This document shows, piece by piece, positions 7,174 to 13,737 of a DNA stretch of 37,329 nucleotides. The DNA is taken from NCBI GenBank assembly GCA_039024915.1, contig JBCCPK010000011.1:1-37329 (forward strand). Reading direction: 5' to 3'. Both the position numbers and the translations under genes were made by a program. The DNA comes from Pseudomonadota bacterium (GTDB lineage: Bacteria > Pseudomonadota > Alphaproteobacteria > Rhizobiales > MH13). The notes under the pieces were generated by a model. That model ran no database searches. It saw nothing but the letters and a program-made list of their open reading frames with translations, and had not been told where the DNA came from. Position 1 is the stretch's first letter; each line of letters begins with the position of its first letter.

Positions 7174-7445
7174 GAGCGGAAGCCTCCGATCGGCACAACG
7201 TTGCCGGTAAACACCTCCGGCCCGAGCTCGTTTGGCATCCGCAGCAGCGCCTTGAGGTTCGCGTTCTCGGCCTCAAGGCTGGCCGCGTGCAGCTCTTGTT
7301 GCTTGGCGTACTCCATCCAGAAAATCATCGTCTCCTGGAGGCTGGCGACGGTCTCAGCCGTGATCGGTTGCTTGTCTGTAATGGCCTGATCAAGCACGCT
7401 TTCGGCAGCACCGATCATGCTCGACAAGGGGCGAGGATCGTTCAT
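7170..7445 (-). CDS. Small coiled-coil phage protein, 91 aa
   Basis: No family recognised. Residues about 30-70 (TVASLQETMIFWMEYAKQQE, then LHAASLEAENANLKALL) predict a coiled coil ending in a leucine-rich heptad pattern, so the protein probably oligomerises. The start ATG at 7445 shares its A with the TGA of the preceding regulator. It is followed directly by the DnaA-domain gene through a GTGA overlap. Confidence 0.7.
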   Translation of the reverse strand: MNDPRPLSSMIGAAESVLDQAITDKQPITAETVASLQETMIFWMEYAKQQELHAASLEAENANLKALLRMPNELGPEVFTGNVVPIGGFRS

Positions 7446-7834
7446 CAGTCGTACTCCTGTTGTAGTCTGGAATGGGGGCAGCCGGAGCGGCACGCGCGGT
7501 ACAGCTTCACCCGAAGACCCGAGGTCGATGCGAACGGCTTCTTCTGCCAGTTGTGGCATTCGTCGCGAGTGACCTCGACCAGAACCGGGCACCGCACCGT
7601 TTCCTGCATTAGGGCGCCACGAACGCGCTCTTCGACGAGGTTCATATCGCCGCGATAGGTCCGGGAAATCGCCTGGCTGACAACTGAGCTCGAATAGCCG
7701 ATGCGCTTCGCAACAGCTGTCTGGCTCGCGTCTCGGCATGCGACTGCAAGTTCCAAGATAAATTCGGGCGGATCATCTCCCCATGCCTCATAGGCGCGGG
7801 CGACGAAGTCGATCCTTTGGAAGGCCGCGCTCAT
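7445..7834 (-). CDS. HTH regulator with C-terminal Cys/His cluster
   Basis: 129 residues. The N-terminal helix-turn-helix is at about 35-65 (SQTAVAKRIGYSSSVVSQAISRTYRGD). The C-terminal part contains VRCPVLVEVTRDECHNWQ and, near the end, ACRSGCPH, giving four Cys and neighbouring His that could hold one zinc. This two-part layout recurs in early regions of B3-type transposable phages (recalled). It is likely a DNA-binding regulator of unknown target. It overlaps the 207-residue gene by 4 nt. Confidence 0.75.
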   Translation of the reverse strand: MSAAFQRIDFVARAYEAWGDDPPEFILELAVACRDASQTAVAKRIGYSSSVVSQAISRTYRGDMNLVEERVRGALMQETVRCPVLVEVTRDECHNWQKKPFASTSGLRVKLYRACRSGCPHSRLQQEYD

Positions 7835-8454
7835 GCCGAGACCTCAGCTTCCAGCTTGGACGGAACCTCGTCTGTGTTGGGGTCGAAGACGACTTTGCCA
7901 GTGAGGATCAAGGGCGCGTTCGGGCCGGTGTTCTTGCCTGGTTTCAGCTTGTAGGAGGCTGGCCGAGAGCCCTTTGAGGCGCGGGTGATGAGGAGGTAAC
8001 CCGCGCCGTTAAGGTGCCCCAAATAGGCCTTCGCCGATCCCAGGCTGACGCGCACCTCGTCGGTTGATGAGAAATCCGCCAGCTCCCTGGCGGTGGTCGG
8101 TTTGCCCAGCCGAAGCTGGTTCCACATGTTCTGTTGGCCCAGCTGCTGCAGGCCAGGCTTGCCGGACCGCGTGAGGGGCGGAAGCCTCCGCGGCGTTCGC
8201 TGTAGCCGATAGACCTTGGTCGGCGACCCGCCGCGCGGGTTCGGCTCTTCGTGATCAAGCGATGCAATGCCGGCTGCAACCAGGCGGCGCACGAAGTCCC
8301 GGACGTTGGCGCTGTGAGGGTCATTACCCAACGCATCCAGCCCGGCTGCGGTGAAGGTGGAACCTGCGCCCATCGCGCGCAGCTTCTCCCACCAAAACGC
8401 CTGACCGCGCAGGACCGGCTTACCGGAAACACTTATTTCCAAGTAGGCGCTCAT
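7831..8454 (-). CDS. Hypothetical phage protein, possible winged-helix, 207 aa
   Basis: No family is firmly recognised. Two segments have winged-helix character: residues about 20-90 (TAAGLDALGNDPHSANVRDF...GGSPTKVYRL) and about 100-170 (KPTTARELADFSSTDEVRVS...LITRASKGSRPASYKL). The second resembles transcription-factor wings in which K/R-rich turns close a beta hairpin. The protein is basic overall. Its ATG overlaps the stop of the MuB-like gene, so it is made together with the transposition proteins and may be a nucleoid or replication accessory factor (inference). Confidence 0.65.
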   Translation of the reverse strand: MSAYLEISVSGKPVLRGQAFWWEKLRAMGAGSTFTAAGLDALGNDPHSANVRDFVRRLVAAGIASLDHEEPNPRGGSPTKVYRLQRTPRRLPPLTRSGKPGLQQLGQQNMWNQLRLGKPTTARELADFSSTDEVRVSLGSAKAYLGHLNGAGYLLITRASKGSRPASYKLKPGKNTGPNAPLILTGKVVFDPNTDEVPSKLEAEVSA

Positions 8455-9206
8455 GCCGCGTCCTTTCTGCGGTAGCGCGTGGGCGCCTCGCCGGTGTGGA
8501 TCGGGCCCGAATAGGTGCTCGGGCTCATCTGCTGGGCACCCGACTGCAGCGCGGCAGCCTCAACCTGATACAGCGTGGTCGCTATGCGCCGCGCGTTGCC
8601 TCTGGTTTGGCGGATGATCTCGCTGAGGAGCTCGTCGGTGATCTCGACTTTCGGCACGAGGAAGTCAGCCAGGTACCGACCGTCGTCGAGGTCACAGGGC
8701 TGTGCCAGCGTCCATTCCAGAACACGGCTGTGCACGCGCTCGAACTCCGGAGCGCCCAGCTTCATCGGCAGGCGCTCTTCGCCGACGAGGATCACCGGGA
8801 TCTGCAGCTTGTCATGCAGGTCCCGGACGATCTCAATGATCTTGCGATCAAGCAGTCGGTCCGCTTCATCGAGAAGAATCACCTGGTCGGGATCGCCGGC
8901 CAGGATGCCGATCGCCCGGTCGACCAGATCGGTGAGCGTCCCCTTGCCGTTGGGCTCGTCGAGCTCGATGAGCAGCTTCTTCAGGAAGTCTTTCTTGGTC
9001 CAGGTGGAGCCGATCTCAAGGTAGATCGCCCGCGCTTTGTTGCGTGCGTAGGAGGCCGCGATTGTCTTGCCGAGGCCCGGATATCCGGAGAACACGCCGA
9101 AGGCTTCGAGGCCGTTCGGCCGGTCCTGCAGGCGCTTGATCATCGACATCATCGCCGTAACGTTCTTCAGCGGAGCGATCGATGATGGGGTGTTGACGTC
9201 AGCCAT
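8451..9206 (-). CDS. MuB-like AAA+ ATPase, transposition target activator
   Basis: 251 residues. Walker A is GYPGLGKT at 41-48 and Walker B is VILLDEAD at about 109-116, followed by a sensor-like strand IPVILVGEE at about 136-144. The C-terminal part ITDELLSEIIRQTRGNARRI resembles the small helical domain of MuB/TniB-type ATPases. Such proteins bind target DNA, stimulate the transposase and give target immunity. I chose the ATG at 9206 because the preceding in-frame sequence lacks protein-like character and AAAGGA lies 11 nt before it. It follows the transposase gene by 67 nt, one of the few gaps in the operon. Confidence 0.9.
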   Translation of the reverse strand: MADVNTPSSIAPLKNVTAMMSMIKRLQDRPNGLEAFGVFSGYPGLGKTIAASYARNKARAIYLEIGSTWTKKDFLKKLLIELDEPNGKGTLTDLVDRAIGILAGDPDQVILLDEADRLLDRKIIEIVRDLHDKLQIPVILVGEERLPMKLGAPEFERVHSRVLEWTLAQPCDLDDGRYLADFLVPKVEITDELLSEIIRQTRGNARRIATTLYQVEAAALQSGAQQMSPSTYSGPIHTGEAPTRYRRKDAA

Positions 9207-9240
9207 CGGGGGCATCATCCTTTGCTTGTTCAAATCAACT

Positions 9241-9271
9241 GCCTCGCCACATCTGTTGGCGGGGCTTTTTT
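9241..9271 (+). terminator. Intrinsic-terminator-like hairpin oriented antisense to the operon
   Basis: GCCTCGCCA (9241-9249) pairs with TGGCGGGGC (9257-9265) through one G-T pair, with a 7-nt loop, and is followed on the plus strand by six T (9266-9271). It lies in the gap between the transposase stop and the MuB-like start, both on the minus strand. As read, it would stop plus-strand (antisense) transcription. On the minus strand there is no T-run after the stem. Confidence 0.5.
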
Positions 9272-9273
9272 CT

Positions 9274-11505
9274 TCAGGTTGAGCGCAGCATCCGATCGCC
9301 GAAATCGGCGTACATGTCGGACATCGCGCGGTACTCTGAGCTCGCCTGATACCGGCCAAGCCACACTGCATCTTCGGTACTCACGGTCGCGCCATCATCG
9401 ATCCGGCGCTCAAGCTTCATCGCTCGCCGGAACCGGCTGCGCTCATCATCGGTCTGGACCGTGGTCATCCTCACCGGCACCACATCGCCGGTCATGATCG
9501 CGCGCTCTCTGGTGAGCTCGCGCTTCAAGTCTTCGTGGAGCGCAGCGGCATCGGCAGGGAGTTCCGATGGCTCGGGGGTCTTGCTGCGCTCCACGGCCGC
9601 GGCTGCCTCAAGCGCCGGAGTGGAATGAGGTTGTTCAGGCTTGGGGAAGGCAACCAGGTTGCCGGCATTCCGCGCGGCCTCTCTGGCCATTGCATCGGCC
9701 ACGTCGGTCGGTCCGATTCGTCGCGCGGCCTTCCGCAGCGATGATGTGCCTTCGGCTATGAATGCCTTCTGAGCCGCCTTCTGGCGGGCGATCACTTCAA
9801 CCGGATCACGGCCCGACATCTCTGGCGAAACAGCTTCGCCGAGGAACGTCAGGCCATCGGGCGAGAACAACCAGACCTGACCCATATCGTCGGGGTCCAT
9901 GCGGCACAGGACCTTGTCGCCGGGCATGCAATCCGGCGAGTAGTAGTCGACCCGGTTGATGGTGATGCCGGTCTTGGTGACCGTCCGAAGCCCGTCACCG
10001 CCCGGCACCGGCGCCAGAAGCATGCGCAGCGCGTCTTTGTCTTCGACGGTTCGGATCGGTCCAGGCGCCGTAGCCGCCACCTCAAAGGGTGTCCGATCAC
10101 GAAGGCCCCCATGCGGGCGACGCTCGTAATCGTCGCGAACCCAGGCATCGATCCGCTCACTCAGCTCCTTGTTGGTCAGCTGGGCGCCGGCCAGGGTGTC
10201 GGGCGCCTCCCCAAGACGCTGCGCGAACCCCTTGCGGTTCTCGATGATGGACCGGTCCGTAACGTTGTGACCGACGAAGCCCGGAAGGGTTGCAATGAGG
10301 TCACGCTGCAGCGTCCCGAAATGCCGCTCGACCATGCCCTTCTGTTCGGGGCTGAAGGGTGTGCACAGATCGTGCTCGACGCCGAGATTATCGAGCAAGC
10401 GCTCCATATGCTTCGCCGTGAAATCCGAGCCGTTATCGCTCTTGATGGTGTCAGGGACGCCCCAAGCCAGCAGCGCCTTGCGGATGAGGAGACCGAGCGC
10501 GGAGGCTGTCGGTGTCGTCGAGACGGTGAACACGACGCGACGGGTGAACACGTCGATGCACAGGTACAGGTTCGCTCGTCCCGGCTTGCCGTTTCGTCCA
10601 CCGTCCACGGTCATGATATCGGCCGGAGAGGCATCGATCTGCCAGACTGCGTTGATGTGGGTGGGCCTGGTTCCCTCGCGCAGCGCGTATTGCATCTTTG
10701 AGCGGAAGCCGTCCGGATCAGAGAGCTTGAGTAGCTGCGGTGCGTAAATCTCCCGCCAGCGCGCCACCGTGTCCTGAATGGTCCTCAGCGACGGCATCGG
10801 TCGCTCATGTACTTCGCCGTCAGCGGTGATGACCGTCAGACTGTCGCCATAGGTGTCCCGCAGATAGCCGCGAATGTGCTTCGCCTTGAAGTGCGGGTTC
10901 TTCGAAAGCATCGCCAGGACGCTATCGCGAAGCTTGCCGCCTTCGGCTCGGTCGAGCACGCTCGTGCCTGTTCGGGATTGAGAGCGGTCGCTGGCCAGAG
11001 CTTCGGTTTCCCGCCGCTTCACAGCTGAACGCCATCGCCTAAGCGAGCGGATAGAGACCCGTTCAATCCGGTCTCGAACCCACTTCGAAACGTCGACGTC
11101 ACCCCGGTTGTACAGGCGCACGAAGAGCGCGTCCGAAGCCGTCGAGGACATCTGCGCTTTGCGCCGGAAGCCATTGGCCGTGGCAACGACCTGAAGCCGT
11201 GCATCGCGCTCTTCGCCAGCCACGCCATCGGTCGCGGTGCCAGGGGCGGACAGCGCTGCGCAGGTACCCCTTGCATCCGATGCCGCCTCGGCGACAAAGC
11301 GCTTGGCGTAGTCCAGACGAGCCAGCTCGGGCAGGCTCGCAACCCGGTATTCCCAACCCCCGCCACGCCCGCAGCGCGGACGCGAACGCTTCGGATCGGT
11401 ATTCCAACCCTGTCGCTCAATCGTGCGGAATAGAGTGCGCTCGGCCTTTGGTAAACCTTCCAGCTGGAGCTCAAGCAGCTCGCGCGCGGTCAGCCAATCC
11501 TTCAT
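9274..11505 (-). CDS. MuA-like DDE transposase
   Basis: 743 residues. The N-terminus (DWLTARELLELQLEGLPKAE...WEYRVASLPE, residues 1-60) matches the Mu transposase winged-helix DNA-binding domain. The integrase core has HINAVWQIDASPADI with Asp291, SDNGSDF with Asp357 and KGMVERHFG with Glu393, the expected DDE spacing. A Mu-type C-terminal beta-barrel and tail follow (PHGGLRDRTPFEVA, then YYSPDCMPGDKVLCRMDPDD). It should bind phage ends, nick them and join them to target DNA. Its ATG overlaps the stop of the HK97-protease-like gene (ATGA). The length is comparable to Mu A (663 residues) with a longer tail that may contact the MuB-like ATPase. Confidence 0.96.
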   Translation of the reverse strand: MKDWLTARELLELQLEGLPKAERTLFRTIERQGWNTDPKRSRPRCGRGGGWEYRVASLPELARLDYAKRFVAEAASDARGTCAALSAPGTATDGVAGEERDARLQVVATANGFRRKAQMSSTASDALFVRLYNRGDVDVSKWVRDRIERVSIRSLRRWRSAVKRRETEALASDRSQSRTGTSVLDRAEGGKLRDSVLAMLSKNPHFKAKHIRGYLRDTYGDSLTVITADGEVHERPMPSLRTIQDTVARWREIYAPQLLKLSDPDGFRSKMQYALREGTRPTHINAVWQIDASPADIMTVDGGRNGKPGRANLYLCIDVFTRRVVFTVSTTPTASALGLLIRKALLAWGVPDTIKSDNGSDFTAKHMERLLDNLGVEHDLCTPFSPEQKGMVERHFGTLQRDLIATLPGFVGHNVTDRSIIENRKGFAQRLGEAPDTLAGAQLTNKELSERIDAWVRDDYERRPHGGLRDRTPFEVAATAPGPIRTVEDKDALRMLLAPVPGGDGLRTVTKTGITINRVDYYSPDCMPGDKVLCRMDPDDMGQVWLFSPDGLTFLGEAVSPEMSGRDPVEVIARQKAAQKAFIAEGTSSLRKAARRIGPTDVADAMAREAARNAGNLVAFPKPEQPHSTPALEAAAAVERSKTPEPSELPADAAALHEDLKRELTRERAIMTGDVVPVRMTTVQTDDERSRFRRAMKLERRIDDGATVSTEDAVWLGRYQASSEYRAMSDMYADFGDRMLRST

Positions 11506-11912
11506 GCCGCGACCTCATCGATCGCCACGACATCGAACGTTGCACCAGGATGCATTGGCATGGGCGTCAGCGATATCTCATACAGATCGACCTGCAAAAG
11601 ACGCCGCCCGCCTTTGATCGGCGTGCAACGAACCGCCTGATACCCGATTGACAGACCGCGCAGGTCGGCATTTGCGAGGAACGCAACGTCGGCCAATCGC
11701 TGGTCGACTATCCCCTCGGCGAGTAGGCCGAGCGATCCGGTTCGGACAGCTTCCCAATGACCGACGCAAATGTTCGGATCATGGTTCCAAAGCATCCGTA
11801 TTCGCTCGGCTGGCCGGAAGACGAGCGATTCGTCGAACGCACCAAACGCAATGCGATCTCCGAGCAAGTCGGGTGCATCAAAAACCGCTGCCATGCCCTT
11901 GATCCGGATCAC
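11502..11912 (-). CDS. HK97-type prohead protease-like protein in the early operon
   Basis: 136 residues from a GTG start. It shows the S78/U35 prohead protease layout: GMAAVFDAPDLLGDRIAFGA, then RMLWNHDPNICVG with His44, RGLSIGYQAV with Ser88 and LYEISLTPMPMHPGA with Glu112, the motifs of the HK97 gp4 catalytic centre. A longer reading from an ATG at 11975 is possible, but the extra residues look unrelated to the fold. GTG at 11912 is preceded by a G-rich site and overlaps the TGA of a relic of the upstream gene. Prohead proteases normally sit among structural genes; this one is translationally coupled to the transposase. It could be a maturation protease, or a repurposed protease (inference). 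Confidence 0.8.
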   Translation of the reverse strand: MIRIKGMAAVFDAPDLLGDRIAFGAFDESLVFRPAERIRMLWNHDPNICVGHWEAVRTGSLGLLAEGIVDQRLADVAFLANADLRGLSIGYQAVRCTPIKGGRRLLQVDLYEISLTPMPMHPGATFDVVAIDEVAA

Positions 11913-11947
11913 GCGCCGCCCCCAAAGGCTTCCGGGCACCGCTGGCG
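11909..11947. repeat. Diverged direct repeat, copy A (left of plus-strand cargo gene)
   Basis: This stretch matches 12328-12366 at 25 of 29 positions in its core (11919-11947 against 12338-12366) and keeps the stop codon at its left edge. Read on the minus strand it encodes the peptide RQRCPEAFGGGA and a stop, close to the end RQRCPEAFGGAG of the gene at 12328-12570. It appears to be the leftover 3' end of that gene. Confidence 0.75.
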
Positions 11948-12050
11948 CGGCGCTGGGGCCATGTTTGTGGTACATGGACGGCGTGAGGCCGGCCCCCCGA
12001 CCGGCCCCACACCTCGCAATCCCCCATTCGCAGCATAGGAGACGCGTTCG

Positions 12051-12323
12051 ATGTCAAAGATGACGGAAAAGGCGACGGAACTCGCCGCGCGGATAAACCG
12101 CGTAAGAACGGAAGGCTTGCAATCCATGTGGTACATGATCTTCGCCAACACTGCCCTGGATCTTCTCAAGACAGAGCCGGAGGTATCGCTCGACCGGATC
12201 ATTGAAGAGATGGAAGCCCGGAAAGCAGCGTCGCCCGATAAGTTCACCGAGGATGCGTACGAAGCCGCAATCAACGCAGTCCGTGACTGGGACCATGGCG
12301 ACCGGGTTGTGACGAAAGCCTGA
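12051..12323 (+). CDS. Plus-strand phage cargo gene of unknown function, 90 aa
   Basis: I do not recognise this gene. The protein is helical and charged (TEKATELAARINRVRTEGLQ, SLDRIIEEMEARKAASPDKF, AYEAAINAVRDWDHG) without a signal peptide or membrane segment. The start is well supported by AGGAGA 8 nt upstream (12037-12042). It runs against the early operon and ends 4 nt from the convergent stop of the 80-residue gene. It is bracketed by diverged copies of that gene's 3' end. These features suggest a later insertion of an independently expressed gene. Confidence 0.75.
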   Translation: MSKMTEKATELAARINRVRTEGLQSMWYMIFANTALDLLKTEPEVSLDRIIEEMEARKAASPDKFTEDAYEAAINAVRDWDHGDRVVTKA

Positions 12324-12327
12324 CCGC

Positions 12328-12366
12328 TCACCCTGCACCCCCAAACGCTTCGGGGCAGCGTTGGCG
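12328..12366. repeat. Diverged direct repeat, copy B (right of plus-strand cargo gene)
   Basis: This is the functional 3' end of the 80-residue gene and the counterpart of copy A, 419 bp away. The four core differences (12346, 12352, 12358, 12361) all fall at third codon positions of the shared reading frame and are synonymous. Confidence 0.75.
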
Positions 12367-12570
12367 GAACAAGGCTTCACGAGCCTGCAGCCATTGAATG
12401 GTGCGGATGGACGCTTCAATGGAGCCGATGCGGTAGTCCATCTCTTCTTGGCGCATCGTGCCTTGAGCGACGCGGCGCCCATACACCTGCCGGCGATGAA
12501 CGATCTCTGTCTGGAGCTCACTGATTTGCGACACCAGGGAGCGTCGGTCTTTGGTGCGGTGCGGCGTCAT
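12328..12570 (-). CDS. Small phage protein, 80 aa, coiled-coil
   Basis: No function assigned. The body SLVSQISELQTEIVHRRQVY and YRIGSIEASIRTIQWLQARE predicts two helices forming a coiled coil. I chose ATG 12570 because it overlaps the ParB-like stop (ATGA), like the other junctions here, with AAAGGA 11 nt upstream. An in-frame ATG at 12582 would overlap its own ribosome-binding site. The C-terminus RCPEAFGGAG is the part duplicated at 11909-11947. Confidence 0.75.
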   Translation of the reverse strand: MTPHRTKDRRSLVSQISELQTEIVHRRQVYGRRVAQGTMRQEEMDYRIGSIEASIRTIQWLQAREALFRQRCPEAFGGAG

Positions 12571-13439
12571 GGCTTGAGCCATCCTTTCGCTATTGCGAAC
12601 GACCGCACATCGTCCTCGTGGTTTTCCAGGAAGGTTTGCCGCTCGCCCTCGGATAGGCGCCCATACGCGCCCACCGCTGCGCCGAACCGTTTCTCAGCCG
12701 GTGCCTGGCGCTCGATGCCATCAAGGACGTCCAGCGCGTCCTGCACGCTGTTCACGTCCTGCCGGGTTTCAAGGACGCCGAGCACCTCGTCTTGGCGCTC
12801 ATGGTTCTGTTCGGAAAGGGCGCGCAGCTGACTGAAGTTGTCAGCTAGCGGGAGCTTAGAAAGCCGCTCGTACTGGCTTGTGTCGAGGTCGGACCAGACC
12901 TTCAGTCCGTCGAAGATTGAGCGCTTTGAAAGGCCGGTATGATCCGCGATCGCCTCATGGAAGGAAAATAGTGCAAACTTTGCACTATTATCATTCGGAT
13001 CTGGATCGGACTTCGGTCGACCGACGAGTATTGGCCCGTGCTTCGCCTCGTAGGCGACCTTGAACCGCGCGAAGTGCTTGGCGCGATCGAGGGCAGAGAG
13101 CTCGCGGCGGACCAGGTTCTCCAGGGTCTCAATAAGGTCGGCGTCTTCGAAGCCTTCTTCGTAGACCGTTGCCGTAATCTGCTCCCAACCAAGGGACCGG
13201 CACGCTTCGAGACGGTGGGCGCCTGCGATCAGACGGTAGCCCTTCCCTTCTTCCAGGACCGCGATCGGCGATATCAGGCCTTCGGCGTCGATCACGCCAG
13301 CGAGACCCTCAACCCAAGCCGGATCGACAGCGCGGGCCCGGTCATCCGGCACGGTGATCTGATCGATCTCAATGAGCTTTGTTGGATACGTCCGCTGCTG
13401 ATTGGCGGGCGCTCGCTTCTTTGTCTTGCGGGCGCTCAT
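12567..13439 (-). CDS. ParB/Srx-domain nuclease-like DNA-binding protein
   Basis: 290 residues. The ParB N-terminal domain spans about 20-110: IDQITVPDDRARAVDPAWVE, then GLISPIAVLEEGKGYRLIAG and AHRLEACRSLGW, corresponding to the GERR-type CTP-binding box of ParB (here GAHR). A central HTH is at about 165-190 (EAIADHTGLSKRSIFDGLKV). The C-terminal third is helical. Without a parA neighbour or plasmid context it is unlikely to act in partition. Transposable phages of Rhodobacterales carry ParB-like genes at this early position (recalled). It may be a DNA-bridging or regulatory factor. Confidence 0.85.
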   Translation of the reverse strand: MSARKTKKRAPANQQRTYPTKLIEIDQITVPDDRARAVDPAWVEGLAGVIDAEGLISPIAVLEEGKGYRLIAGAHRLEACRSLGWEQITATVYEEGFEDADLIETLENLVRRELSALDRAKHFARFKVAYEAKHGPILVGRPKSDPDPNDNSAKFALFSFHEAIADHTGLSKRSIFDGLKVWSDLDTSQYERLSKLPLADNFSQLRALSEQNHERQDEVLGVLETRQDVNSVQDALDVLDGIERQAPAEKRFGAAVGAYGRLSEGERQTFLENHEDDVRSFAIAKGWLKP

Positions 13440-13654
13440 GCGGCGCTCCGGGCGCTACCCTTGCGCTCAAGCTTGTAGAAGTCGTTGGCTGTGACCTCTC
13501 CATTTGTCCAATCGACAATTTTCGTCATCGCATCGCCGCGAGGGATGCGCAGTCCGCGCGCGTACCGGCGCACGGTTTCGTGCTCCATCTCTAGGGCACG
13601 AGCAGCGCGAGCTACGCTGATCTTTTTCGTGGAGAGGTAGGTGCCAAATCGCAT
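13436..13654 (-). CDS. Cro/Ner-like HTH regulator, first early gene
   Basis: 72 residues. A Cro-type helix-turn-helix occupies about 8-45 (STKKISVARAARALEMEHET and VRRYARGLRIPRGDAMTKIV). It is the first gene of the leftward operon, divergent from the repressor, with three operator-like palindromes between them: the position of ner in Mu and cro in lambda. It would bind the operators and dampen early and repressor transcription (inference from position). It overlaps the ParB-like start by 4 nt. Confidence 0.85.
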   Translation of the reverse strand: MRFGTYLSTKKISVARAARALEMEHETVRRYARGLRIPRGDAMTKIVDWTNGEVTANDFYKLERKGSARSAA

Positions 13655-13663
13655 GACGGCTAA

Positions 13664-13680
13664 TCAACCATATCGGTTGA
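13664..13680. promoter_or_regulatory. Operator-like palindrome O1
   Basis: TCAACC ATATC GGTTGA, perfect 6-bp arms around a 5-nt spacer, 10 nt upstream of the Cro-like start codon. Confidence 0.7.
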
Positions 13681-13706
13681 CCAAGATCAACTGATATGGT
13701 TGTAGT
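13677..13706 (+). promoter_or_regulatory. Candidate repressor promoter
   Basis: TTGACC (13677-13682), 18-nt spacer, TGTAGT (13701-13706) reads toward the repressor and overlaps O1 and O2. The -10 matches consensus at 4 of 6 positions. No comparably good leftward promoter was found, though one must exist here. Confidence 0.4.
13687..13703. promoter_or_regulatory. Operator-like palindrome O2
   Basis: TCAACT GATAT GGTTGT, the same 17-bp architecture as O1 in inverted orientation: its reverse complement differs from O1 at 2 of 17 positions. It starts 23 bp from O1 and overlaps the spacer and -10 of the candidate repressor promoter. Confidence 0.65.
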
Positions 13707-13710
13707 TTTT

Positions 13711-13727
13711 TCCACCTTATTGGTGGA
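13711..13727. promoter_or_regulatory. Operator-like palindrome O3
   Basis: TCCACC TTATT GGTGGA, perfect 6-bp arms and a 5-nt spacer, starting 24 bp from O2. Its right arm contains the GGTGGA that serves as the repressor ribosome-binding site, so binding here could also affect repressor expression. Confidence 0.6.
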
Positions 13728-13737
13728 TATGTTGCGT

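Noticed and set aside
8496-9185. Plus-strand open frame opposite the MuB-like ATPase
   Set aside because: Walker motifs are on the minus strand; the plus frame is their shadow.
11913-11975. Longer start (ATG 11975) for the HK97-type protease
   Set aside because: The extra 21 residues overlap the relic of the 80-residue gene, read in another frame, and lie outside the protease fold; the GTG at 11912 overlaps the relic's stop codon.
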